Origin: Acanthaster planci
Taxonomy: Eukaryota; Echinodermata; Asteroidea; Valvatida; Acanthasteridae
NCBI RefSeq assembly: GCF_001949145.1
Contig: NW_019091356.1
Location: forward strand, 4,117,211 to 4,181,210
DNA: 64,000 nt
Direction of reading: 5' to 3'
A program made the translations under genes and the position numbers. Shown one piece after another: positions 1 through 23,024 of the stretch; position 1 is the first letter of the stretch; each line of letters begins with the position of its first letter. Below the pieces are notes generated by a model, which did not search any database, was not told where the DNA came from, and worked only from the letters and a program-made list of their open reading frames with translations.

Positions 1-717
1 CCAAACGTGTAGTGAATAGATTAAGAATTCGTGTTGAAATTTTTTGTGTGCATCTAAAAAGATAAAGAAAATGCTCTGGGAAAAAAACGCGAACGTCTTT
101 TCTGCAAAACTGTCCGTAGTTGCTATACACAGGATGGAGAGGATCAATAGGCTATAAAAAGTAAGTTGCAGTCGACTTAAGTCTTAGCTGAGACTTTTTC
201 AGAAAACTGTAGAATATTATAGATTCCTTATTCAAAAATCATGAGAGCTGCATACATCGGACAAAGCAAAGCTCAAATCAATATTCAGTTAAAATCTCTC
301 AAATTTGCATCCATGTGTTTACATTACGTTCTATACACTGTTTTGCAAATGATTTGTGGATATTAAAATCAGACATGCAATTAACAATGGTGCACAATCG
401 TAGTTTTGTCCAAGAATCCAAGAACTCTTCCAATTCAATCAGCTGCACAGGTATAGTTCAAATATGCGGTGTACACATGTTGCAGAATCTGTTGGTGGTG
501 AACAGACGGAAAGCAGAGGAATCGATGGCGAACTTTGTCAAGGCGAAATTCTGACATTAGATATGACTGCTCATACACGCAAATCCTTGGTGCAGGATGA
601 ACGCACAGTTATAATGTCTTGAGATCCATCATGTTCGTTCGTACAATGATTAAGATTACGTACACTATGCAAGTTATAGAGTTCACGGTTAACTTAGAGA
701 AAGACATCGCACAATCT
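1..717. other. No gene seen (left edge)
   Basis: AT-rich sequence with only short chance open frames. It lies downstream of the minus-strand GPCR and may contain its 3' UTR. I saw no AATAAA in the GPCR orientation here. Confidence 0.4.
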
Positions 718-1746
718 TTACACGACCAAAGGCAACTGAGAATCGGCAAACTGTCTGCTTCGGTAAAGCTCTTGAAGTTGATCTGCATGGCAACCGGTGA
801 GATCTGCATGGCAACCGGTTACCATGGACACAGAGGAAACAGTGACAACTGGATCAATCGTATTCGATGTTTTGCAGAACATGAAAGCACACAGGGCCTT
901 GGTTCCCTCCTTGTAGTCGGGCAACCGCCACCAGTAGATGAAGGGGTTTACTACAGAAGTGATAAGGCCCACACAAAGACAAGCGTAGAAAGGCACATTT
1001 GCCACGAAACAAGCGTTCTTGCTTCCGAAACTGAGAGACTGTACCATGACGATGACTACCATCGGAAGCCAACACAGCGGGAACAGACCTACGATAAGAG
1101 CAAACAGCGTTGACAGGCGGCGAGACTGGTGATCAGGTGCCAAAGGAAGATTGGCCGAGATCTGTCGTCGTTTGCGGACTGTGTAGAAGATAGCGGTGTA
1201 AAGAGCTATCGTGAGGCAAAGTTCCAACAGGACAACGCAAGGGGCCACGATGAAAAAGACTCTGTAAAACATGACCAGATCGAAAGACAGAGGGATGGTA
1301 ACCATGACGGGGATGATCCAACAGCACAAGCTGATCGCAATGCATCGTTTGTAGCTGAACATCTCCTTGTAGCGGAACGGGGACAGGACCACCGCCACGA
1401 AACGCTCCAGGGCCACGGACGTCACGCACACAGTCGACACGAGAAGGAAGACGCTGCTGACGACGTCCACGCGCGATGAGCCCAGTTGGAGCGTGATGGG
1501 AAAACACACGCCGATGCAGAGGTCGGCCAGGGACAAGTTGCAAACGAAGATGTTTATCCGCCGGCGTATCTTACGCTTGAAGGTATTGAAGAGGGAAGTA
1601 GTTATAACTAGAGAGTTCCCAATAAAGGAAAGGATACCCATGATGTAGGTGACAGCGAGGATAGTGCGTTGAGCTGCAATATCCGGGTGTCCGTTCTCGT
1701 CTGCTATGTCGTACAGGTTCGGTAGGGAACAATTGTGGGAATTCAT
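718..1746 (-). CDS. Orphan class A (rhodopsin-like) GPCR, single exon
   Basis: A seven-helix plasma-membrane receptor encoded without introns, about 342 residues from the chosen Met at 1746. In-frame Mets also lie upstream, up to 1767. I prefer 1746 because it puts an N-C-S glycosylation sequon almost at the N-terminus. Visible landmarks in order: GNSLV in TM1, NLSLADL in TM2, ERF (not DRY) at the end of TM3, CWLP in TM6 and NPFIYWW (NPxxY) in TM7. Established knowledge: these are the micro-switches of class A receptors, and E/DR-F variants occur in functional ones. The ligand cannot be read from sequence; a peptide or amine receptor is possible. The C-terminal tail carries a tandem GCHAD motif from a 21-bp duplication at 780-821. 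The 5' flank has no partner gene. Confidence 0.85.
   Translation of the reverse strand: MNSHNCSLPNLYDIADENGHPDIAAQRTILAVTYIMGILSFIGNSLVITTSLFNTFKRKIRRRINIFVCNLSLADLCIGVCFPITLQLGSSRVDVVSSVFLLVSTVCVTSVALERFVAVVLSPFRYKEMFSYKRCIAISLCCWIIPVMVTIPLSFDLVMFYRVFFIVAPCVVLLELCLTIALYTAIFYTVRKRRQISANLPLAPDHQSRRLSTLFALIVGLFPLCWLPMVVIVMVQSLSFGSKNACFVANVPFYACLCVGLITSVVNPFIYWWRLPDYKEGTKALCAFMFCKTSNTIDPVVTVSSVSMVTGCHADLTGCHADQLQELYRSRQFADSQLPLVV
780..821 (-). repeat. 21-bp tandem duplication in the GPCR tail
   Basis: Two adjacent copies of a 21-bp unit (core ATCTGCATGGCAACCGGT) give the repeated residues GCHAD in the cytoplasmic tail. The length is a multiple of three, so the frame is kept. Confidence 0.8.
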
Positions 1747-1767
1747 AGTCATAAAATACATCCGCAA

Positions 1768-4700
1768 TGGACGAGCCTACTGTTTAAAACCCTACCACTT
1801 CCAATTTGGATTATTTCGACGTTGGTAAGATCTGAAGCGGCATGGTTTGTACAGTTTTGATCGTCAGTTTTATTAACAAGAAGGGTAAAATTATTCTGTA
1901 CTTCTACTTGTGCACACATGAACGAGGCGTTCTTCCTGTGCGTGATGCCAGCTATATATTCCAAAGTTACCAGTCTCCCAGCCACAAGTATGATATAGGT
2001 GTTGTTACACCTACAATCGCCCTTTACTGGTATTTTCAACTAGTAATTGCCAGTTATTCATAAACGTAACCAGAGCAAAGATTGTGAGTGCGGTAAGTTT
2101 ATGGCTGCCAATGCCCGGCTCGCTCGTGTTCTCGTACGGAATTCATTTCATGGTATATGCACGCTATTACGGTCACTGTCACTCTCTGGCGCCTTCTGGG
2201 ATGAGTCGGTTGAGGGGCTTGTGGTAGCTTCTCTATATATCCAGTTCTACAACCGGGTCAGGAAACTGCCGGCGTTGCAAGTACTCCCATTGGGTCTAAG
2301 CGACACTGTGGCAACATCACATCACGGGTATTTAATTAGACAGGACGCAATCTGGGCAAGCATTCATGGGTCGCTTGGAAGACGCTCGGTGGAGAAGGAA
2401 CTCATCGGTGGTTGCCGCCTTTTGTGCGCCCGCATAGTCAATGCTAATGGACGGCCAAGTGTTGCTGTGCACGCAACGGTGACGAATAGGTTCGAGGGTA
2501 AATAATAACTGTCCATGGACCTACACACCTTGGACACGATCTTTAAAGAAAACAAGATTCGCGCATAGGAGAAGAAATCCCATACCAGTCGCTTTATTGA
2601 CACCAGAGTTGATAAGATCCGGATGATTGATGCTGGTCCAGATTGATACATGTACGTGGATTGCAATGCATTCATGTAGTTAAATGCAAGTATTTCATGA
2701 GACAAATATTTGAGATTTCAAACTACACCTTCTTTGAACCTTGCTTCCGGACAATTCATTTCAATTAACGGCGGACTGCTGTACTAATGTGGCAATATAA
2801 ATAATGCTCTGTATTAAAATATTGGTTAGGCCTATGTGCGAAAGGCTAAAGAGTATCCACACCCACTTAGAGTTAATTATTAATCCCGCAGGTGAATAAA
2901 CCCCTCAAGTTGATAAAATTGATAAAAATACACACTGGATAAAAAATGCCACCCTCATATTTACCTAATACATATGAGAAACCTGTCAAGTTGTTTTTGT
3001 AATTACAATCATGCCCAAATGCATTCAGAAATATAATACCCTAGACTTCATTTCAGCAAACGCTCAAATGAAACATCAGAATTTAGAATCAAATTAAAGT
3101 CCAATTCAGACAGAACGGCATAGTTCTTGTAGGTCCCCCATCAGCACCATTATTCCAAACTGAGAGTGGGACTTTAAGCCTTGCTTACATGCCTTCGCGT
3201 TCATTGCTGACCCGACTGAACGAAAGGGAAGATTGTGAAGCAGTATGCCAATTAAAAAATCGCCCTTCACCATGAAGCCTAAGTCTACCAGGCCCATTTT
3301 CCGATGTAAAAACTAAAGGTGTTCATAGAAGACGGCAATATGGTGCCACAACTTGTACATCCCTCTCATAGGTTTTGGTCTTAAACATCCTACAACAATA
3401 GGTCTGAGCTCACGGTTTCCAGGCAGCTTGAGTACCTCTCGCAATTTTATGAGGGTGGCATTTCAATTTAATTTAAAACGCCAACACTTGAGCAAATATT
3501 ATGAAAGTTGAGCACAGTCGACAACAGTCAAGTGTTAAGGGCGAAAGGAAAGGATGTGCCCATAAACAGGATAATATATTGACAGCACTGTAGCCTAGCA
3601 CACAAAGCACAAGGTCAAATCAAGGCAACAATAAATATCTCTCTGCTCATGATGCTAATAAAGTACTAGGCCTAGGCTACGTCATAAATTAATTAATGCA
3701 ATATGCACGTGACAACAAGACACAAGTTACCAGGAATGTGCCAATATATAGGCCCAGGCCTTATGTCTATAGAGTAAGTCTACAGGCAACTTAGGTTTTC
3801 ATTGGTACGCGGCACATGTTAACGATGGCCATAGCTGCATGGAGACGGTTTGAAGTGGCCCCCTTTGGCCGTTGTTTTGCTTGCATTACCCCAATGTTAT
3901 CATCATCAGGCTTACCATAGACGAGGACATCACATCAGTCTCGGGTGTATGGATCACGATACAATACAGGACGTGTCGCACTCGCTGCACCAATGCGTTA
4001 GTTTGTCTCATGAAAAACGTTAGCCATGTTGAAGGCTTGAACATTTTAAAAGCAATTTAGCATGATTCCCCTTCAGCGAATCCTGTGAGCCTTACCCTGG
4101 GACAGTACAGTTGGTGAGTAGGTGACTAAAGCAATGAGGGACGACATTGACTTAGGCCCGATATACCTATCATTAAGTACACGACAATGGCGTTGCCACA
4201 GGTGCTATGCAATGCTTGAACATGACCAAGATGACATCGTCAAGTGTGAGACATCTTCCAAGCTCACGCCAATTTTCGGAAATAAATACATCTAACCTAA
4301 GTGGAAGAAATGCATACCTCTCCCTATGGACTCTCCTTTCGTGTCCCTGTTTGTCCCTCATTCTGACAGCTTCGAATATCTTCCATCGTGTCCTAATTCT
4401 GCTCATGGCCTGCTTTCAGAACACCATTTTTTGCACGTTGATTTTCTTCCGTTGCTATGAACAGCGTCCTCTAGTGCCACAAGTTAACGGACTCGCGATG
4501 CACACGTTCAGCGCACCATTCTGCGGCGCGTGCGTTGAGCTCCTTCACACAGAACAAAAACAGAGGGGTGACAAATAGGAAGACTGAAATGGTTGCCTTC
4601 TGAGCTTTCCAGGAAACTTATCTCGGTGAATGTGAGAGAACAAGATGAAAAATCCAAGAAACTCTCAATATGCAGTGACCCGCTTGTGGCTTCCTCTAGA

Positions 4701-5995
4701 CTTGGCCTGCACAACAGTTAAAATACCACACACCTGGTCCAAAGACAAACAAATCGAGGGAAAATTGCAATCTAATTTCATATGACACAGTAACACTAGC
4801 TAATTTCCCATTATCGGAAAAAAATAGAAAAAAAAATGGAATCATTATTCTGAAAAGGGAATTAACACTGAATGAGACATGAACAAAATCAACTCTGATT
4901 TGATTTCCGGCTATGTAAATTAGAACGCCATAAAAAAGCTTAAAACTTTTTTATTTAAATATACTGATTTCTTATTAAGTAAATGACAGCCTATGGAAGA
5001 ACTATTGACGTTATACAAAATATGCAAATGTATGTATGCAAAATACTCATGATATACGTAAAAGGTTGAGATAAATTTGGCCACTTTCACTGCAAAGACT
5101 ATTGAATTCAACTATGGATAACTTGGGCCTACCGAGTTAAGTCCTATGAAGGGGACTTCAGGCAATAATTGGCGGAAGCCAATAAAGAATTCTTTTCCCA
5201 TGAAATGTTTGGATCAGTTTGAACAAGTGCACATAAGAGGAAAGATGGCCAAGGAAAAAACAGTTGTGTTTGCTGCCATCAAGGGTCTGAAAAGTCTCTG
5301 GACCTTACATACATACTCCTCATTTCCAAGAGGCGAGGCTTAACTGTTGATGGGGAGGCATAAAACATACATTTACACGGTCTTATACAGGTACATTTAG
5401 GTTGCAAAAGTGAACTTTTAGGTTGAAAAAAGTGAAATTATTTTTTTGACTGCAAGTAAAATACATGTAACTAATAATGCATAACCCACTTTAATGAAGG
5501 CAAATTTGCAAAACATAGTCTAGAAATAACTAATCATGCAAGTTGGGTGAACGAAACTTTTTAGCTCAATTTTTGTTAACAATTTATACATCTTCGTGGC
5601 ACTAGACTTGAACCTGTATGTCTATCTCAAACAACTCTGATCAACAATATTCCTTGTGACAACTGTGTGTACAGGCGATACAGTACACCGGCTTGACAAG
5701 ATTACCTCATACATTGTCTATCAATAACATTACAGGGAAATTTAAAGCTTAGCCAATTCCATCTTTCTCTAAGCTCAATTTTCTCAGGTTTTTATCCTGT
5801 GAAAGCCCCCATCAATTTTCATGATTTGTCAAACTCAACAAATGGAAAAATTTGTCACAAATAGAGGTATACCCGAGGGCTGTGGAAATCATGTCGGAGT
5901 GCTCACCCCTACCTTACAACTTGGGAAGCCTGGAAAAGTGTGTGTGTGGGGAGGGGAGGCTGCTGATGAAAGCTGCATTTCTATTGGAAGAAAGC
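1768..5995. other. Intergenic, no supported gene
   Basis: About 4.2 kb with no open frame showing recognisable domains. The longest (2047-2505, +) has no motif and no splice context. The left part is the presumed promoter side of the GPCR. The right part, left of 5995, should hold the 3' UTR of ARF copy A. Confidence 0.5.
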
Positions 5996-14463
<8,468 letters not shown>

Positions 14464-15154
14464 TTAAGAAACAGGTGGCACGTTAAGGACGATCAGTACA
14501 GCAGTACACGTGTACAGTGGGTTCGTTGGTTAACTGGGTCCGTGTACTAAATGGTCAATCTTGGACTACCTTTGAAGGGAACGGGGGCAAGGAAAAAAGT
14601 AAATAGTTAAATTTGAACATAGTGTTTCCTTTTCTGATAGCTGAAACAGGGTGCAATATTAAGAAGTCGTACAAGTGATCAACTGACATCTAAACTGCTG
14701 CCAAAGTTTTGGAAGAGCCCATTGGTACGTGTGGTATCTTATCGCTCAGTTCGTTTATAACATATGTCTTGACATAGAACAGCCGTCGAGACGATGAGGG
14801 GTCAAGTGACGTATTGTTCAACGATCTTATTTTAAAGACGGCAACTGAGAGAGCGAGCCCATTAGATTGAATGGATGAAGGCAAAAAAAACCTGGAAATA
14901 CCTCACTAACGTGAGTGAAATAATTCAATAAATGGTTTTAAGAAAGCGGAAAAGTCAAGAATCATGTTCGTGTGCAAAAGAAATTGCGCCCACGAATCAC
15001 GGTGATAAGTGGGTGCGCCGAAAATGTTCAATACGCCGACACGAAATTGTGCATACGGATGTGTGGCTAAGGATGGATCCGGAGTGAGAGTCTGTGCCAC
15101 AGTAGTGGGGCTACGGCTGTACGCACAGTATCATGACGATTTCGAGTTACATCT

Positions 15155-15169
15155 ACGGCGGCCATCTTT
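15155..15169 (-). promoter_or_regulatory. YY1-like site upstream of ARF copy B
   Basis: Read on the minus strand this is AAGATGGCCGCC, close to the AAGATGGCGGC consensus that often sits at transcription starts. About 0.7 kb before the copy B start codon, so a 5' UTR intron would be implied if it marks the start. Confidence 0.35.
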
Positions 15170-15521
15170 CAGTTTCACCATTTCGAAACGAACGAGTTTA
15201 ATGGGGGCGAAACCACACCACGAAAAATGCATATCATACATGTACATTGCACATGTACAAGAACTGCCGTGGCGAGCTTGGGGCGAAGTGATACGAACCG
15301 ACGATAATTCGTCAACATTTTCAGGGAAAAACACTCATTCAGAGCACTTACATTCACATTTACCTATATCACGAACTACAGCTATGGTCCCCAGTAGTCA
15401 GAGAAACACAGAATATGTCTGTGAGTAAATTTCTGGCCAAAATGCACAGCACGCCAACACCAAATCTTCAACGTGGAAGAAAAAATCGTTGCTCACAAAC
15501 GGTGCTGCACACGTCATCCAG

Positions 15522-15529
15522 TGACGTCA
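15522..15529. promoter_or_regulatory. Consensus CRE upstream of ARF copy B
   Basis: TGACGTCA about 1.1 kb before the start codon, followed within 30 bp by CCAAT and CACGTG. The cluster resembles an animal core promoter. Confidence 0.5.
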
Positions 15530-15618
15530 CGATGTCAAGCCTAGCCAATCACGTGAAGATAAAACGTGCATTATGCATAAAGTCGAGCATCAAGTTGACC
15601 GGAAACGTAACGCGACTA

Positions 15619-15863
15619 GGGCCGTTTTCCAATACTCAACTTCGTCTCCGTCGGAGGCTTCGTTCCCAAAACCTATCCCCGATTTTGGGCCTGAAGCGTT
15701 TAAATTACATTGGATTACTGTAATTTTTGGCTTTCTTGCATCTTATTTGATGTTCTGTGGCGCTATTAGACTGATTACTGAGCTTTCAGATTCAAAGTCA
15801 GCTAGTAAAAAAAAAAAGTTGAAGCCTTAGACGCAGCCGAAGTCGAGTATTGGAAAACGGCCC
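15619..15863. mobile_element. MITE, family 1, copy 1 (245 bp)
   Basis: Ends are near-perfect inverted repeats beginning GGGCCGTTTTCCAATACTC. The interior is non-coding. A second, damaged copy lies at 32279-32520 with the same interior (e.g. CTGAAGCGTTTAAATTA), which proves a dispersed family. No convincing target duplication. Confidence 0.85.
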
Positions 15864-17405
15864 CATAGGTCACACCTCTCCACAACTTGATGACTTGCTC
15901 GTTTGAACCTTTGAAAATCGTGAAGGCAATATTCCAATGTCCGACAGAAATATTCATGTAATGAAAATGTTTCCTCACTCAAATTGTCTTCGGTTAGATT
16001 TCAACTGAAATTCTAAAGCCCAATCCCAGTATCTACAATTTGCCAACAAAAGAAAGCCAACAAACACACGTGGGAAGGGCTTCAGAGCACGGAGGAAGGG
16101 CACGTACCTTCCTCCATGATCAGGGGCGTGTTCTTTTTTTAGCTCACTGATAAAAGTCCCATATACCTCATTATGATCTGTTTACCCTCTTTATTCAAGC
16201 CAACAACAGAGAAATAACACAAAACAAAAACTTTCATTTTCTGTGTATCATTCATTACTGTATCTATTTCCAAAATGATCTGACAAAGTTGGTCGTAAAT
16301 ACACTGAACAGAAATAAACCTCTTAAAAATGTTCACCAGTTAAATTTGGGCTGTCCCCGAAACTTATCATAAAACCAGTTGTGACACAATATTAAATTTT
16401 AATATCGGTGGAAATGGGCAAGGCTGTTCGTATGACAGCATGGAATCACGGGAAACATACAACAAGTTGAGCCCATGAGCATTGCACACAAAATGCCAAT
16501 CCTGTGAAAAAAAACCACAAAAAATCCACCTTTCATCGGCCCAAATCTACTCTACTTGCAAACGTTCTTAGCTGGATATGCAAACAGTTAAAATCACTTT
16601 TTCTTTCCTGTTTATATAGGCTATGGTGTTATTTACTTGTGGTCACTTCCAAACAGAAGACCTGATGACCATGAAACTCCTCTTCCGAAAAAACTCAATG
16701 AGACAAACTACAAGAAGGCCTTAGAAATTGAAATTCTCCAAGTTCCACTGGAACATGGGCATATCCCCACTGCTGAGTCCAATGGCACACGAGATCTCTC
16801 ATGTTCCCAAGTTAAACAATCTGACAACTATTGGTATTGTTGGAGATTTAGACAGTTCCAAAACATTCCTATGTTACTGTCTTACCATACAGATGCAAAC
16901 CATTTCTTCACTTTTCTGTCACAAGCGCGGGCTTCTTTGGCTTATAATCCAGTACAATTCTTTGCAAGTGCATTCAGCAATGTACAGTTGACAGCGGGAT
17001 ACCAAGTTAAAAGACCTGCCTTCAAGGTACCCTTCACAGGCAATTTGCTCCGTGAGCAGGTCTTCAAGTATTCGACAATGCAATGAGCCAGACAGGATAT
17101 AAAGCACGAAACATTCTATGCTATCTACTATTTGTACATGTACATAGTTTCTGATTAGGTTACAATGAGTGATACACCTTTATTTATATTGTAGGCACGT
17201 GTATGGCTGGATGATGTACAGTCCACAATATGAAGTTGATAACGTCCAAGTACATCTATTTCAAATACTCATAGTTTACAACCACGTATTTTGGGTGCAA
17301 GAACGGCAAACAGCTTGATAAAACACACAGGAGGTTTTTGCTACGGCAAGAAATAACACGCATATGTATGGAAGCCACAACTTAGCGGCTTCACACATAT
17401 AACGT

Positions 17406-17443
17406 AAATGAATGGGCCGCCTCTGGCTGCAGCCCATTCATTT
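17406..17443. repeat. 12-bp inverted repeat (hairpin)
   Basis: AAATGAATGGGC and its exact inverted copy GCCCATTCATTT are separated by 14 bases. Function unknown. Confidence 0.7.
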
Positions 17444-18730
17444 GGACGTGGCCTTGGCTCTGGTCTTTGCTGGAACTAAGTCTGGTACCGATGACTTACA
17501 TTATTACGCAATACTCTCTTGGGGGGGGGGCAAAGGCGCTCACAAGCACACCACATTACATTATCAGGGCTACACATTCCAATGGCTTTCACACGTTAGT
17601 TACATTAGCCGGAGAAATCTTAATGATCTCCCGTGCAACATTTTGTGACTTTACATGACTTGTTTCAGTACATTTGTAAATATTACAAAGATAATTGCAT
17701 GGTTGACCTTGCAAAGTGGTAAGTATATGCTTCATTACTGTACAAGTGACTTTCACAAGCAAATTTGCAGGTTTAAAGACAGGAGAAAATCCATCCTTAT
17801 GTCCTGACGAAATACCAGCATTCAGAGAGAAAGGTTCAAAATGATTGCTTATTTATTCAACAGCCTTTGCTGCATCAAGCTTAACTACACTAAAAATCTT
17901 CCCTTCTAACTGCAGAGACATTACAACAAAAACGTAAACTGAAACATGGAACAGAGCAACAACGCGTTATCAAGGTAAAAGAAAGGTGTTACTCTATCTG
18001 CCATTTACCTCTTTTACGTACCAGTCAGCGGCAGGTCTTGATTATATTAAGGGTGGCAACAGGCGCAAAAAAGCAAACACATAAATGGAACAATTAATTT
18101 ACTGTTTCGCCAAAAAAAAAAAAGGAAAGGCACCGAAGTACAAGCAGTAACCCCCAATGTACAACACTGTGAATATTTAATACAAAGATGTTTTTCACAA
18201 AAACAATAAAAAAAAAATACATCATACACCCCTTCTCCAAAACAGAAAAATTGACAAAATTATCTCTTTTTACAAAAAGACAAGCGGGGACACAAGCCAG
18301 ACTGGCCATGAGACTGTACCACCCAAAACCCTCCTCTCATCAATGAACAGAAATTCTGTGTTCTGAATTTGAAGGCCAACCACCCAAATGACGTTACTTG
18401 TAAACAAAAGTATCACTGATTCAGTGACTATAAATGAACCCAATCGTGACCCAATTTCCATTTAAGTACACATTACCATGCATTAAAGTGACTTAAAGGT
18501 ACACGTACCGCCAACCACAGCACTGCTCTAAATCAACAAAGCCTGTATCAACAGAAAAGTTTTAGTGGACACCATCTGATGGACCTGTCACTGCATAACA
18601 GATACTATACTGGGGACCTTGCCTTTTCCATGTTCACCCCTTCCCCTACCGTTAAAGACTTTCTTCACAGCTATCTACTCGTGCAGTTTGGTACAAATAT
18701 AAGTTGGCATGAAACTGGGGAAATATACAC

Positions 18731-18736
18731 TTTATT
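18731..18736 (-). terminator. Candidate poly(A) signal, ARF copy C
   Basis: AATAAA on the minus strand about 350 nt after the copy C stop codon. If used, the 3' UTR contains the 29-bp minisatellite. Confidence 0.5.
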
Positions 18737-18783
18737 AAATCTTCTCATTTCTCCCTAAAAACATACGGAAAGAAAACGGTCTT

Positions 18784-19055
18784 ATCCACCTCCAACAAAG
18801 GTGTCCCCTATCCTCCCGCTCCCACAAAGGTGTCCCCCTATCCTCCCACTCCCACAAAGGTGTCCCCTATCCTCCCGCTCCCACAAAGGTGTCCCCCTAT
18901 CCTCCCGCTCCTACAAAGGTGTCCCCTATCCTCCCGCTCCCACAAAGGTGTCCCCTATCCTCCCACTCCTACAAAGGTGTCCCCTATCCTCCCACTCCCA
19001 CAAAGGTGTCCCCTATCCTCCCACTCCCACAAAGGTGTCCCCCCTATTCTCCTCA
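18784..19055. repeat. 29-bp minisatellite, about nine copies
   Basis: Contiguous units of 29-30 bp with core ACAAAGGTGTCCCC followed by TATCCTCCC; variation is mostly G/A and C/T. No spacers. It starts about 30 bp past the ARF copy C stop codon, and in transcript orientation is G-rich. Confidence 0.9.
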
Positions 19056-19086
19056 CCTTTTTTTTTCAACCTATATCTTATTCCCT

Positions 19087-21932
<2,846 letters not shown>

Positions 21933-22139
21933 TTACCGGCAAGGTTACATGTACAGCATTTGGTCGTGTGTTATGAATCAGGCTGAACAGCCCAGTGGGT
22001 TACCTTTAAGGAGAAGCAAATGTTGGCATGGAAACGAGTTAAAATGCAGAATCCATTTCATAGATTTGGGAGAATTTAAATTTAAATTGAGCTATTGAAA
22101 CTGGCAGACTGTTTTCTCTTTTTCAGCTCAATTGCAGAA

Positions 22140-22338
22140 TACCCCACCATCCTGCCCAATCAACCTGGTGGCCCCCTCCAAGTGCCACCCCCCCACTGAA
22201 AAAAAAAATTGGATGAATGGATATTGAACAAAGCTAACAAAAACTAGCCACCCAAAAAACCACACCATTGAAAGCTGGTGCCCCCCATAAGATGCTGGTG
22301 CCCCCTCCCCCACTAGTAAATCCTAGCTATGCCACTGA
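22140..22338. repeat. C-rich dispersed repeat, copy 2
   Basis: Same order of phrases as 6833-7013 (CCCCACTGAAAAAA, ATGGATA, GAAAGCTGGTGCCCCCC) ending TATGCCACTG, the inverse of the GTGGCGTAGC start of copy 1. So the family has short inverted ends. Confidence 0.65.
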
Positions 22339-23016
22339 CATGACTGATCTGCCTGGGGAATACAAATATTGAGACATGTAAAGTTGGGGCCTAAAATAGA
22401 TGGATATGGCCGGATACCAAATCCGAAATACACCCTACCCCCAGACATGCCAGAACTGTGGGGTCCGACGTCCACCCCCCTCCCCGGATAGGAGCGTGGG
22501 AGGAGCCGGAGCAGGGCGGACGTTGGACCCTGGCCCCGCAGGGTAAAAATACACCCAACATGCCCAAATTACAACTTGGGCAGTAACCAGTCGATATGGT
22601 CGAACCCCATCACTGAAGCCATGCGTTAGCTTATTTTCAGCAGGCTTTTCTGACATTGTTTAATTCTAAAGTTCTCACCGCATGAATGCATACACACTCA
22701 CCGTGGTTTGATCCGTGCTACTGACCGTAGTCTTTTTTTCTCGATGTCCAACCATCAAATCTTAGTACAACAGCAAAGTGAACCCACCCTCACGTGATTC
22801 AGTAATGCCACACGCAGGGACCGGATTCGTACTCACTGCACTAAAAATGGCCGACGTGGAGGAAAAAAAACATGTCGGGTTGCCAAAACTTACTTGGCTA
22901 CGGCTACCAGTAGTCATGTGCAGGATCAGCGTCCATGTGACATGGATTTGTCACTCCTTAAAAACATGCATGTTTTTTTGGCCGGTTGTGGCTAGCTGGC
23001 TATACAGGAGTCACAG

Positions 23017-23024
23017 TGACGTCA
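23017..23024. promoter_or_regulatory. Consensus CRE upstream of ARF copy C
   Basis: TGACGTCA about 1.15 kb before the copy C start codon. An AAAATGGCCGACG stretch at about 22842 may be a YY1-like site. Confidence 0.45.

Noticed and set aside
2047-2505. 152-aa open frame on +
   Set aside because: No domain, no splice context, average composition; treated as chance.
16637-17086. 149-aa open frame on + (and an overlapping frame)
   Set aside because: No recognisable motif, no start context and no partner exons; probably chance in spacer DNA.
18784-19055. Possible CRISPR array
   Set aside because: Units are contiguous with no unique spacers, and the genome is an animal one; same for the arrays at 30955 and 40567.
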